Under the pieces are notes generated by a model. It was not told where the DNA came from. It did not search any database and was given only the letters and a program-made list of their open reading frames with translations. Below are positions 16,201-23,273 of a stretch of 34,467 nt of DNA, piece by piece. Position numbers and translations under genes: made by a program. The DNA comes from Nostocales cyanobacterium LEGE 12452 (GTDB lineage Bacteria > Cyanobacteriota > Cyanobacteriia > Cyanobacteriales > Nostocaceae): positions 1 through 34,467 of the forward strand of contig JADEXV010000063.1 in the NCBI GenBank assembly GCA_015206945.1, read 5' to 3'. Numbering within the stretch: position 1 is the stretch's first letter; every line of letters begins with the position of its first letter.

Positions 16201-18330
16201 GCAGCAATCCGCCAAACTCTACGAGCTGAACGCAGTGAAACCAACTTGCAAATTAGTGCGATCACTGCTGCTAGTGAAGCTCTGTTTGCATCTAATAAAG
16301 AATTTGATGCCCTCTTAGAAAGTTTGCGGGCTTGGAGAGGACTTAAACAAGCAGATGGAGTTCAGCCAGATACCCGAATGCGGGTGGTAACAGCCTTGCA
16401 ACAAGCAGTTTATGGGGTAACTGAGGTTAACCGCCTGGAAGGGCACACTGATATCGTCTGGGGAGTGACTTTCAGCCCAGATGGTCAGTTGATAGCATCA
16501 GGTAGCCGAGATCAGACAGTGAAACTTTGGCATCCTGACGGTACTTTACTCCAAACCCTCAAAGGGCACACTGATGCTGTTAGTTGTATAAGTTTTAGCC
16601 CTGATGGTCAAACCCTAGCCTCCGCTAGCCTCGACAAAACAGTGAAAATCTGGCGCAAAAACTCGGTTACAGGTGAATTTGATCCCAAACCATATAAAAC
16701 CCTGAGAGGACATGAAGATTGGGTTTATAGCGTCGATTTTAGTCCTGATGGCGAGTTATTAATTACTGGCAGTAAGGATAAAACCATAAAACTCTGGCGC
16801 AAAGACGGTAGCTTAGTAAAAATACTGAGAGGGCATCAAGGGTGGGTTAACTGGGTAAACTTCAGCCCTGATGGTCAATTCATTGCCTCGGCCAGCGACG
16901 ACAAAACAGTGAAAGTCTGGCGACGGGACGGTAGCCTCATTACAACTTTGCAGGGACATAAGCAAGGCGTGATTGTGTCTATTTTCAGCCCAGACGGTAA
17001 ATTCCTGGCGTCAGCAGGTCGAGATCAGATAGTGAAACTTTGGCGGCGGGAGAGTAGAAACACTAAAGACGGTTTTGACTTTTTTCCTTACAAAACTTTA
17101 CGGCAGCATAACGGTACGGTGTGGAGTTTGAGCTTTAGTTCGGATAGTAAAAAGTTAGCTTCCGCAGGCGAAGACAATACCATAAACCTCTGGAGTATCA
17201 CTGGTAATTTACTCAAAACCTTCAAAGGACACAGTGATGCTGTCGTTAGCATCGCTTTCAGTCCAAAAAACAAATTGTTAGCTTCAGGAAGTTTCGACAA
17301 AAGTGTGAAACTATGGAGTTTAGATGCTCCCAGACCGTCTATTCTTCAAGGGCATCGAGATCGAGTTTTGAGCGTTGCTTGGAGTCCCAACGGTCAAATG
17401 CTAGCTTCTGGTAGTAGCGATCGCACTGTCAAACTTTGGCAACGATACACCAGTAGTGGCGAGGTCAAAACTCGACTTTACAAAACTTTGGTGGGGCACA
17501 CAAATAAAGTTCCTAGTGTTAGTTTTGACCCTAAAGGTGAAATGCTGGCTTCAGGAAGTTATGACAAAACAGTGAAACTTTGGCGGCTTGACGGTACTTT
17601 AATCATGACTCTCCAAGGACATAGCGATAGTGTCATGAGCGTCAATTTCAGCCCTGATGGTCAGTTTTTAGCATCAGCTAGCAAAGATAAAACAGTGAAA
17701 CTTTGGAACCGTGAGGGCAAGTTGCTCAAAACTTTAGTGGGACATCAAGGTTGGGTAAATAGCGTCAATTTCAGCCCTGATGGTCAGGTTTTAGGCTCTG
17801 CCAGTGACGATCAAACAGTGAAACTTTGGCGGCGGGATGGTACTTTGCTCAAAACTTTCTCGCCCCATGATAGCTGGGTATTGGGTGTCAGCTTTAGCCC
17901 CACTGACGAGTTGCTGGCTTCTGCTAGCTGGGATAACACCGTGAAACTGTGGCGACGGGATGGGACGTTGTTAAAAACTTTATTAAAAGGGTACAGTGAT
18001 AGCGTCAATGCCGTGACTTTCAGCCCCAATGGTGAATTACTAGCCGCTGCCAGTTGGGACAGTACAGTGAAACTCTGGAGCCGTGATGGCAAATTAATTA
18101 AAAGTCTCAATGGGCATCGCGCTCCGGTATTAAGTGTCAGTTTTAGCCCAGATGGTCAAACACTAGCATCAGCTAGTGATGACAACACGATAATTCTGTG
18201 GAATTTACATCTTGACGATCTGCTTGTTCGTGGTTGCGATTGGCTAGGTGATTACCTTAAGCACAACCACAATCTTGAAGAGCGCGATCGCCTTCTTTGT
18301 GATGGGATAACCCGTACAAACCCTTTTTAA
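13282..18330 (+). CDS. STAND NTPase with TPR-like and 14 WD40 repeats
   Basis: A 1682-residue protein from ATG 13282; an in-frame ATG at 13240 adds 14 residues made of a tandem repeat, so I prefer the later start. Order: an N-terminal domain (1-200) resembling a P-loop fold without Walker A (ILVRCNYGRL); TPR-like helices (about 220-510); an nSTAND1-type NTPase with Walker A GPSGVGKSS at 568-576 and Walker B ILDQFEEFF with Asp 654; a winged-helix-like part ending YQLVHDYLVEPIR; a coiled coil; one membrane segment at about 950-967; 14 WD40 repeats (1051-1642), enough for two seven-bladed propellers; and a tail (LLVRGCDWLGDYL) common to cyanobacterial WD40 proteins. STAND proteins are ligand-triggered switches that oligomerise; WD40 parts usually sense or scaffold. 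No enzymatic effector was recognised. Substrate and output are unknown. Confidence 0.9.
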   Translation: MTNDKQLRLYTKENQHTLQRLIRAIALSEGQFALILVRCNYGRLREQMLQNIRSNTQEINIREIVLNPSTTSLHSTIISELSLDNPAVLTDSLPSAVMVFGIESTTDLENLLTGLNQARDIYAATFPFPVVLWLQDEVASLLSRLAPDFKSWAATTIKFEMAKADLIALISQEEESLFAKVLEAGAEMFLSNAFLDLDPKSQHRHEIESARNDLLRLYGVKLTPGLEASLEFVLGRDKYANDQINGALANYQRSLALWQQEARRVAEWESNSSLPLSCPQPMSPSSLLKQAIVLFHLGLCYHRMADLYQNTSSYCEHALSWFKQCLELLEEVQREDLVAKFILPACEMLQRLQAWDELKELAQKSLYLHKTYGTPAQVAQNYGFLANVAASESNWVLAHELANTALSISEEVTQVSLRDALRRRREESWYLLLLARTQRHLGESEEAINNLEWARVVCELQHQPLLYLDILEELRSLYFFECHNYTEAFKLKQEKIKIEHQYGFRAFIGASQLQPQRPRINPVLEPHKIPFIPEEIAQEISASGRQQDVNRLIERIARADYKLTVIYGPSGVGKSSILKAGLVPALKGKVIGERIPIPIVLSVYTDWITILSSSINQALAYTGISVNIDSTPTIILERIRLASERNYTIVIILDQFEEFFFVSNPPTQRIEFYKFFSECLNISYVKIILSLREDYLHHLLEFERLSQKNSTGLYDLGVINKNILDKDIRYYLGKFSSRDAKAIIHSLTQRSHYELSEELINRLVQDLTGELDEVHPIELQIVGAQLQIENITTLAEYKLCGGSAKLVERWLGEVIKDCGQENEELSWKLLFELTDEKGTRPLKTKADLATALVNNYDIDTISSFDKVGELILEILVGSGLVLRVREELGDRYQLVHDYLVEPIRQKNNYGMLAELEKIKLEKTRAEAAQQLSQKQLNLVLQRRLREARIAGAILAIMGGTIAALWWQADLQKRAAIRQTLRAERSETNLQISAITAASEALFASNKEFDALLESLRAWRGLKQADGVQPDTRMRVVTALQQAVYGVTEVNRLEGHTDIVWGVTFSPDGQLIASGSRDQTVKLWHPDGTLLQTLKGHTDAVSCISFSPDGQTLASASLDKTVKIWRKNSVTGEFDPKPYKTLRGHEDWVYSVDFSPDGELLITGSKDKTIKLWRKDGSLVKILRGHQGWVNWVNFSPDGQFIASASDDKTVKVWRRDGSLITTLQGHKQGVIVSIFSPDGKFLASAGRDQIVKLWRRESRNTKDGFDFFPYKTLRQHNGTVWSLSFSSDSKKLASAGEDNTINLWSITGNLLKTFKGHSDAVVSIAFSPKNKLLASGSFDKSVKLWSLDAPRPSILQGHRDRVLSVAWSPNGQMLASGSSDRTVKLWQRYTSSGEVKTRLYKTLVGHTNKVPSVSFDPKGEMLASGSYDKTVKLWRLDGTLIMTLQGHSDSVMSVNFSPDGQFLASASKDKTVKLWNREGKLLKTLVGHQGWVNSVNFSPDGQVLGSASDDQTVKLWRRDGTLLKTFSPHDSWVLGVSFSPTDELLASASWDNTVKLWRRDGTLLKTLLKGYSDSVNAVTFSPNGELLAAASWDSTVKLWSRDGKLIKSLNGHRAPVLSVSFSPDGQTLASASDDNTIILWNLHLDDLLVRGCDWLGDYLKHNHNLEERDRLLCDGITRTNPF
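16432..18207 (+). repeat. Fourteen WD40-coding repeats
   Basis: Units of 120-150 bases, each coding for a GH...FSPDG...ASAS.D.TVKLW block. Several are nearly identical at the DNA level: the block coding TVKLWRRDGTLLKT recurs near 17815 and 17937, and TTCAGCCCTGATGGTCA recurs near 16862, 17647 and 17769. This points to recent duplication or gene conversion. Confidence 0.9.
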
Positions 18331-18354
18331 TTACAAATTACGAATTAGGTTGAA

Positions 18355-18396
18355 GCCTCAATGAGCAACCGCTCTTGGTTTAGCGGTTGATGAGGC
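18355..18396. terminator. Hairpin between convergent genes
   Basis: GCCTCA (18355-18360) pairs with TGAGGC (18391-18396), and inside it CAACCGCT (18366-18373) pairs with AGCGGTTG (18382-18389). It sits between the STAND gene and the convergent 115-codon gene. No T-run follows, so it is a probable but unproven transcription end. Confidence 0.5.
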
Positions 18397-18440
18397 GATC
18401 GGAGTTATTAATTCAGAACTAGAAATAAATTTCGAGCTAA

Positions 18441-18788
18441 TCAGCCAAAAGAGCGATCGCTCTCCAAAAGTTCATGGCTATTTTCTTCGGGAGCCTCTTG
18501 TGGCAAATTCGCTAAAAAGGCTTGTAGCCTCATCCGCTCAATATATGGCCAGCCTCCCTCAGACTCAATATCTTTCAGCAGTGAGTAAAGTTGGCGGCGG
18601 TTAACAGGCAAACTCTCTTGAAAAACCCCATCCCGGATCTCTCGGTGTAATTGCTCTAATTGCCGGAGCAAAGCCAAAAGAGCTACAGTATCCCCTTCAC
18701 AAGCTGTAGCGGCATCATACACCACAGTTGCGATCGCTTGCAGTTTACCAGACAATTTCTCTGATTCAATATTTTTGTGATCGTTCAT
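18441..18788 (-). CDS. Conserved-looking hypothetical protein (115 aa)
   Basis: A small acidic helical protein, not recognised with a function. It has no signal peptide or membrane segment. The helical body includes ATVVYDAATACEGDTVALLA and LLRQLEQLHREIRDG, then NRRQLYSLLKDIE and GGWPYIERMRLQAFL; the last 20 residues are Glu/Ser-rich. The start has a good AAGGTGG upstream on the minus strand. Codon use and HIP1 content match the neighbours. It faces the STAND gene tail to tail and is therefore not in its operon. I believe similar small proteins occur in other Nostocales, but this is from memory. Confidence 0.75.
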   Translation of the reverse strand: MNDHKNIESEKLSGKLQAIATVVYDAATACEGDTVALLALLRQLEQLHREIRDGVFQESLPVNRRQLYSLLKDIESEGGWPYIERMRLQAFLANLPQEAPEENSHELLESDRSFG

Positions 18789-19579
18789 GCCACCTTTTCC
18801 GTATAAATCAGGTCAACTCAAATTTACCGGAGATTTTTAATTTTCCCTAGTTTGTCTAGTTGTCTCTCTGTTACCGCATCTCCTGAGTTGCCCTAGTTAG
18901 GGGTGAATATAACTAGATTTGTATCTTTCTCAAAAGCAATTGCGATCGCTCGAAAAAGAGCGTAGTAACCTTTAGCATAGGCTCTACAGAAGCTAGATGC
19001 GATCGGGACGAGACTTTCTTGGATTTTGAGAACTTTGATTTTGAGTTAAAAAAAATCGTATGATCTGGCTGATTTACCCATCCAACAATGGGCTGTATGT
19101 AGTGGCGTCACATACATGATACAAAAAGACTTGGGCGATGCCGCTTTTGCGATAAGCAATAGCAAAGTGCGAAGCAGACACCCCTGTTCGCACTTTTTGA
19201 GGCACAAGCATTTATGCTTCTCTGTGTGAGGCTTACTCATACACTCGCCCAACTCTAAACAAATGCCACCAACAGTAAAATCTAACTGCTGGTTTTGCTC
19301 CCTTAGTGACACACATCCAAAATGGATGCAGTGTGCTACTTAGTCTGGGGTCTACACCCCAAGCTCAAGATAGCGACACGTTTAACTACGTTTAGCAGAG
19401 AAAAGTTTGAGCAGCGTCTGACAACTAGACATCCGAACACTTGCTTCAACTCTCTTAATCAGAGCAAAGCCGTGTCCGAACAAAGGTAGCTTTTCGCAGA
19501 GTAGCGGCTTCTCATCAGAGATCAAAGCTTCGATGCAGTTTTACAACTTAGATATTAATTTTTGAGATTGAGGTTGACC
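18789..19579. other. Intergenic region upstream of psbO
   Basis: No supportable gene; a minus-strand frame at 19046-19312 was rejected. It holds a terminator-like hairpin at 19164-19198 (separate entry) and a GGGGTCTACACCCC dyad near 19346-19359. Near 19486-19512 there is a degenerate GTAGC/GCGGCTTCTC repeat fragment of the Nostoc type. The psbO ribosome binding site GAGG lies at about 19568-19573. The psbO promoter was not located. Confidence 0.45.
19164..19198 (+). terminator. Orphan terminator-like hairpin
   Basis: AAAGTGCGAA (19164-19173) and TTCGCACTTT form a perfect 10-bp stem around a 13-base loop, and the right arm runs into TTTTTG. No annotated plus-strand gene ends here, so it may end an unrecognised short transcript. 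Confidence 0.5.
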
Positions 19580-20416
19580 ATGAGGTATCGCGCTTTAATT
19601 GTTGCATTCTTGGCTTTGTGCCTGGGGCTAATAACCGCTTGTAGTGATGCTCCTACTAGCAGTAGTGGTAGAGATGTACTCACTTACGATCAAATTCGCG
19701 GCACTGGCTTGGCTAACAAATGCCCCCAACTAGCAGAAACAAGCCGTGGTTCCATTGCCATTGATTCTAGCCAGTCTTATACCATCAAAGAACTTTGCTT
19801 GGAACCAACTAGCTTCTTTATCAAAGAAGAACCTGCTAATAAACGACAAGAAGCAGAATTTGTTGCTGGCAAATTGTTGACCAGATATACTTCCACCATT
19901 GACCAGGTGCAAGGTAATCTAAAAGTCAACGCAGATAATAGCTTGACCTTTACGGAAACTGATGGTCTTGACTTCCAAGCCATCACTGTGCAACTTCCTG
20001 GTGGTGAGCGAGTACCTTTCCTCTTCACCATCAAAAACTTGGTTGCTCAAAGCCAACCCAGCTTGACCAGTATTAACACCTCTACGGACTTTGAAGGCAG
20101 CTTTAAAGTTCCTTCCTATCGTGGTGCTGCCTTCCTAGATCCTAAAGGTCGTGGTGTCGTCAGTGGCTACGATAATGCTGTGGCTCTTCCCGCCCAAGCA
20201 GATGATGAAGAACTTACCCGCACTAACGTCAAGCGTGCTGAAAATCTTAATGGCAAGATTTCTCTGCAAATCGCCAAAATAGACAGTTCTAGCGGTGAAA
20301 TTGCTGGCACTTTCGAGAGCGAACAGCCATCTGATACAGATTTAGGTGCTGGCGAACCGAAAGAAGTCAAGATTCGTGGCCTATTTTATGGACGGGTTGA
20401 ATCGACTCGTGGCTAA
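19580..20416 (+). CDS. psbO: Photosystem II manganese-stabilizing protein PsbO
   Basis: The 33-kDa extrinsic subunit that shields the Mn4CaO5 cluster of photosystem II on the lumen side of the thylakoid. From ATG 19580 it has 278 residues; the choice rests on the GAGG just upstream, since the longer frame from TTG 19562 would contain that site. A signal sequence is followed by LITAC, which fits a lipobox with Cys at about residue 21. Family hallmarks follow: LTYDQIRGTGLANKCP, FFIKEEPANKRQ, the lumenal loop around DGLDFQAITVQLPGG, STDFEGSFKVPSYRGAAFLDP, GYDNAVALPA and FESEQPSDTDLGA. The two conserved mature cysteines are in NKCPQL and KELCLE. A strong terminator follows, so it is probably monocistronic. 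sigF lies downstream on the same strand. Confidence 0.98.
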   Translation: MRYRALIVAFLALCLGLITACSDAPTSSSGRDVLTYDQIRGTGLANKCPQLAETSRGSIAIDSSQSYTIKELCLEPTSFFIKEEPANKRQEAEFVAGKLLTRYTSTIDQVQGNLKVNADNSLTFTETDGLDFQAITVQLPGGERVPFLFTIKNLVAQSQPSLTSINTSTDFEGSFKVPSYRGAAFLDPKGRGVVSGYDNAVALPAQADDEELTRTNVKRAENLNGKISLQIAKIDSSSGEIAGTFESEQPSDTDLGAGEPKEVKIRGLFYGRVESTRG

Positions 20417-20493
20417 ATCCTCGAAAGTAAAGCAACTGACTGGCACTCAAAACGACAATTCTGTAAGTATCAGACTTGCTCGCAAAAGTTAAA

Positions 20494-20533
20494 CTATCCA
20501 CCCTCTTTAAAAAAGAGGGTAGATAGATTTTTT
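20494..20533 (+). terminator. Rho-independent terminator of psbO
   Basis: A 15-bp stem with one mismatch (20494-20508 with 20512-20526), a three-base loop and a following ATTTTTT run. It starts 77 bases after the psbO stop codon. Confidence 0.9.
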
Positions 20534-20669
20534 ACAAAAATGGGGAAAAGTTAAATCTGAGTAAAATAGCCCTGGCAGTTGGGAAAATTTTTATTCCTCA
20601 GTCCTATGGGTCACTTGATTTATCACTTTAACCTTTTCCCTTTCATTAAAAGAATATAGACTTAAGTAC

Positions 20670-20695
20670 AAAAAAGGGTGAGATGCCCTTTTTTT
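20670..20695 (+). terminator. Second terminator downstream of psbO
   Basis: AAAAAAGGG (20670-20678), a 7-base loop and CCCTTTTTTT (20686-20695). No gene lies between this and the psbO terminator except a possible 17-codon frame, so it may be a backup terminator or the end of a small RNA. Confidence 0.75.
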
Positions 20696-21168
20696 ATTGG
20701 CTTGCGTAAATATACATAGGATTTTTTTTAAATTACTAGTAATTTTGAAGTATTGGATGAATTTTAGTTAAAAGGGCACGTAATTTCACTGTAAATCTAA
20801 CTTTTTCTTATCAAACAAAAGCTCAACTACTGTTGTTTTGTTTTTCTAAATTAACTTTATCATTAATTAATTCAAGTTAAGTACAATCTCGGTTTGATAT
20901 TTAGTGATTAATTTTATATTTTATTTCTATGTGGTTCTAAAAAAGCTACAGATAATACCAAAGATAAATAACCAACTAAATAGCGATTTCGCCCATTTAA
21001 ATTTTGCTCGATTGTCAAGTAACCTATGGAGTTTTAATAGAAAGTCTTTATTATCTCCCATAGTATTTGCTAGGAAATATAACGCAATATTTCCTTTGAT
21101 ATCGTGCGATCGCAGCTTAATTTAAAAAGCGAATAATTGATTCTTTATTTGCTCAATAAACCGGTGCT
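20696..21168. other. AT-rich leader region upstream of sigF
   Basis: No supportable gene; a frame at 20904-21125 was rejected as AT-rich noise. One HIP1 site lies at about 21107. The region should contain the sigF promoter, but I could not assign it. Confidence 0.4.
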
Positions 21169-21945
21169 ATGCCTACCACAGTCACCAATGAACTAAAGCA
21201 CGAAATTTGGCAGTTGTTGCGAGAATATCAGCAATCTCCGTCAGAAAACATCCGCAATCAACTGGTAAAACTCAATTTTGGACTTGTGAGAAAAGAAGCT
21301 CACTATTGGACAAATCAATGTCATGAAACCTACGATGATTTGCTCCAAGTTGGATGTTTGGGTTTAATCAGAGCTATTGAAAGATTTGAAATTTCCAAGG
21401 GACATGCCTTCAGTTCCTACGCTCTTCCCTATATTCGGGGTGAAATTCAACACTATCTCCGAGATAAAGGTGTCACCGTGCGAATTCCTCGGAGATGGTT
21501 AGCGCTTCAACAGCAAGCAATAGGAGTATCACGTTCTTGGCGTGAAAAACACAATCGTCAACCAACCGACTCGGAATTAGCAGCAGCACTGGAAATTTCT
21601 CCAAACGAATGGCAAGAAATTAAATTAGCATGGGTCAATCGCGCTCCCTTAAGTCTTGATGTGCCAATCCAAGATGGAGAAGAAGGTTCTACCTGCTTGG
21701 GAGAATTGGTTCCAGATCCTCACTATCGCAGCTTTCAACTAGCACAAGAAGACCAACTTCGCTTACAACAAGCGTTGGTTCAGCTAGAAAAACGCACCCG
21801 CGATGTGTTGGAATGTGTGTTTTTGCAAGATTTGACCCAAAAACAAGTTGCAGAACATCTGGGCATCAGTGTAGTAACAGTTTCCCGTCGAGTCAAGAAA
21901 GGACTGGATTTGATGAAAGAGCTTATGGGTGTCGCAGAAGATTGA
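21169..21945 (+). CDS. sigF: RNA polymerase sigma factor SigF (group 3)
   Basis: A 258-residue alternative sigma factor of the sigma-70 family. Region 2 is clear: YDDLLQVGCLGLIRAIERF and FSSYALPYIRGEIQHYLRD (about residues 53-102). Region 3 starts near RIPRRWLALQQQ. Region 4 holds the helix-turn-helix LTQKQVAEHLGISVVTVSRR (about 221-245) for -35 recognition. The short length and missing region 1 fit group 3; the GEIQHYLRDKGVTVRIPRRW form fits the SigF/SigB-type group. Established knowledge: SigF controls type IV pili and motility in Synechocystis and contributes to hormogonium development in Nostoc punctiforme. Position after psbO matches my memory of Anabaena 7120. The gene downstream codes for a PilP-like lipoprotein. 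Confidence 0.92.
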   Translation: MPTTVTNELKHEIWQLLREYQQSPSENIRNQLVKLNFGLVRKEAHYWTNQCHETYDDLLQVGCLGLIRAIERFEISKGHAFSSYALPYIRGEIQHYLRDKGVTVRIPRRWLALQQQAIGVSRSWREKHNRQPTDSELAAALEISPNEWQEIKLAWVNRAPLSLDVPIQDGEEGSTCLGELVPDPHYRSFQLAQEDQLRLQQALVQLEKRTRDVLECVFLQDLTQKQVAEHLGISVVTVSRRVKKGLDLMKELMGVAED

Positions 21946-22104
21946 CTGCAAACGAACCGCAGTTATACTGGTTATGCAGTGCTAAAAATAACCCTTGAAA
22001 TTTAAAAAATTAGGTTATAAAGGGAAGATACTTTGCCTTTGATCCAAATTTTAGGCATGTTGATTTCCACTTTTCAATTTTCCAATGGCTTTTGAGAAAG
22101 GCTC

Positions 22105-22956
22105 ATGGGCATAACTTCAAAAATTACAATTGCAGCTATTCTAACTTTGGCAATCACCGGATGTGCTTCTGAAGAGACACCACAAGCCATCAATCCTGTG
22201 CCAATTCCCAAAATAGCAAAAAAGTCGCCACCAGCGGCTCAATCCTTTAAGAATCCAGTCATACCGGCCAAACAGGTTTCACAAGTTAATCTTGCATCTG
22301 TTAACTTGATTCAATCCACGAATGCCACAGAGCGGACGCGGGAACTTGTGGTATCAAAAACTCGAAGCGATCCTTTTGCACAACTTTTCGGGCAGACTAT
22401 TCCTGGAATGTCTAAGACATCTGGAAGACCACTTCCCGTGTTGCCTAAGCTACCTACTGCATTACTAGGAGTACGAAAACTTCCAACACGCAGCATCGCT
22501 TTAAATCCAAAGAAAAATAACGTTTCTTCCCTACCAAAAAAAGTCAATCCTACTTTGACTTCAGTGTTGCCTAAAGTTTTGCCTCAAGTTGTCCCTAACC
22601 CCACTTTAGTTTCTGTATTGCCACCGCCAGCACAGCCTGAGTTAGCAAGGGCAGTGGTTGTGACTGGTGTAGTTCTAATTAGTAAAGAACCACAGGCAAT
22701 TATCAAAGTACCGGATGAGCCGACAAGTCGGTATGTACAGGCAGGACAGCGATTAGCAAATGGCGTACTGATTAAACGTATTGAAATGAATCAGGGCTAC
22801 AATCCCATCGTGATTTTGGAACAATATGGTATTGAAGTTGCCAAAATGGTAGGGGAAGGGACTGTGAAATCAACGTCGTCAGCTGCATCTGCTACTGGCA
22901 ATGCTATTTCAGTGACAACGACCCCCCAAAATACCTTTAATGTGGGAGCTTCATAA
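22105..22956 (+). CDS. Lipoprotein with PilP-like C-terminal domain
   Basis: A 283-residue secreted lipoprotein. A signal peptide ends in the lipobox AITGC with Cys20. A Pro/Lys/Ser-rich unstructured linker follows, with RSDPF at 87-91. After a second Pro-rich stretch (about 140-185) comes a compact beta domain: VVTGVVLISKEPQAIIKVP, RYVQAGQRLANGVLIKRI, VILEQYGIEVAKMV. The order lipoprotein, RxDPF, then a small beta-barrel with GQ and an E near the end is that of PilP/GspC-type inner membrane proteins of type IV pili. The match is by pattern and weak in sequence. GAGAAAGG precedes the ATG. It sits 159 bases after sigF and 2 bases before the next gene, so a shared transcript is likely. Confidence 0.75.
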   Translation: MGITSKITIAAILTLAITGCASEETPQAINPVPIPKIAKKSPPAAQSFKNPVIPAKQVSQVNLASVNLIQSTNATERTRELVVSKTRSDPFAQLFGQTIPGMSKTSGRPLPVLPKLPTALLGVRKLPTRSIALNPKKNNVSSLPKKVNPTLTSVLPKVLPQVVPNPTLVSVLPPPAQPELARAVVVTGVVLISKEPQAIIKVPDEPTSRYVQAGQRLANGVLIKRIEMNQGYNPIVILEQYGIEVAKMVGEGTVKSTSSAASATGNAISVTTTPQNTFNVGAS

Positions 22957-22958
22957 AG

Positions 22959-23210
22959 ATGGAGACTAAGGAAAAAGTTGAATTCGCTGGTTTGCCTTTA
23001 GCTGTTTATAGAGAAATAGCAGCTCATTTACGTCAAGTCGAAGGGGTGGAAGTGGATTTAATTCCCCAGTCATCCCAACAGTTTGATTACAATCAAAGTC
23101 AAATTGCTGGCTTAAGCCTCTCGTGGACACCAAACTCTAGCTTAGAAAATCGGCAACGAGTTAACCGGATTTTGGCTTACTATCAAAATCGCTATATGAA
23201 TCCTATTTGA
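22959..23210 (+). CDS. Small hypothetical protein (83 aa)
   Basis: An 83-residue soluble protein of unknown function. It begins 2 bases after the stop of the PilP-like gene, so translation is probably coupled. Visible features: an amphipathic helix (LAVYREIAAHLRQVEGVEV), a Gln/Ser-rich middle, a hydrophobic strand (IAGLSLSWTP) and a helix rich in Asn, Arg and Tyr at the end. It has no signal peptide, cysteine or known motif. Its link with the lipoprotein suggests a cytoplasmic accessory of the same process (inference). A terminator follows directly. Confidence 0.8.
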   Translation: METKEKVEFAGLPLAVYREIAAHLRQVEGVEVDLIPQSSQQFDYNQSQIAGLSLSWTPNSSLENRQRVNRILAYYQNRYMNPI

Positions 23211-23241
23211 TTTTTTGATTTGTGAGAATTCCAACCCGCAG

Positions 23242-23273
23242 AACCCCTACTTATTAAAGAAGTCGGGGTTTTT
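23242..23273 (+). terminator. Terminator of the sigF-pilP-like cluster
   Basis: AACCCC and ACTT (23242-23252) pair with AAGT and GGGGTT (23260-23270), followed by T residues. It lies 31 bases after the stop codon of the 83-codon gene. Confidence 0.8.

Noticed and set aside
16432-18207. CRISPR-like or satellite DNA in the repeat-rich part of the STAND gene
   Set aside because: The repeats are in frame and code for regular WD40 blades.
19046-19312. 88-codon minus-strand frame upstream of psbO
   Set aside because: It crosses the terminator-like hairpin, has an odd Cys/Lys-rich composition and no ribosome binding site.
20904-21125. 73-codon frame upstream of sigF
   Set aside because: AT-rich noise, mostly Phe/Ile/Asn/Leu; no start signal.
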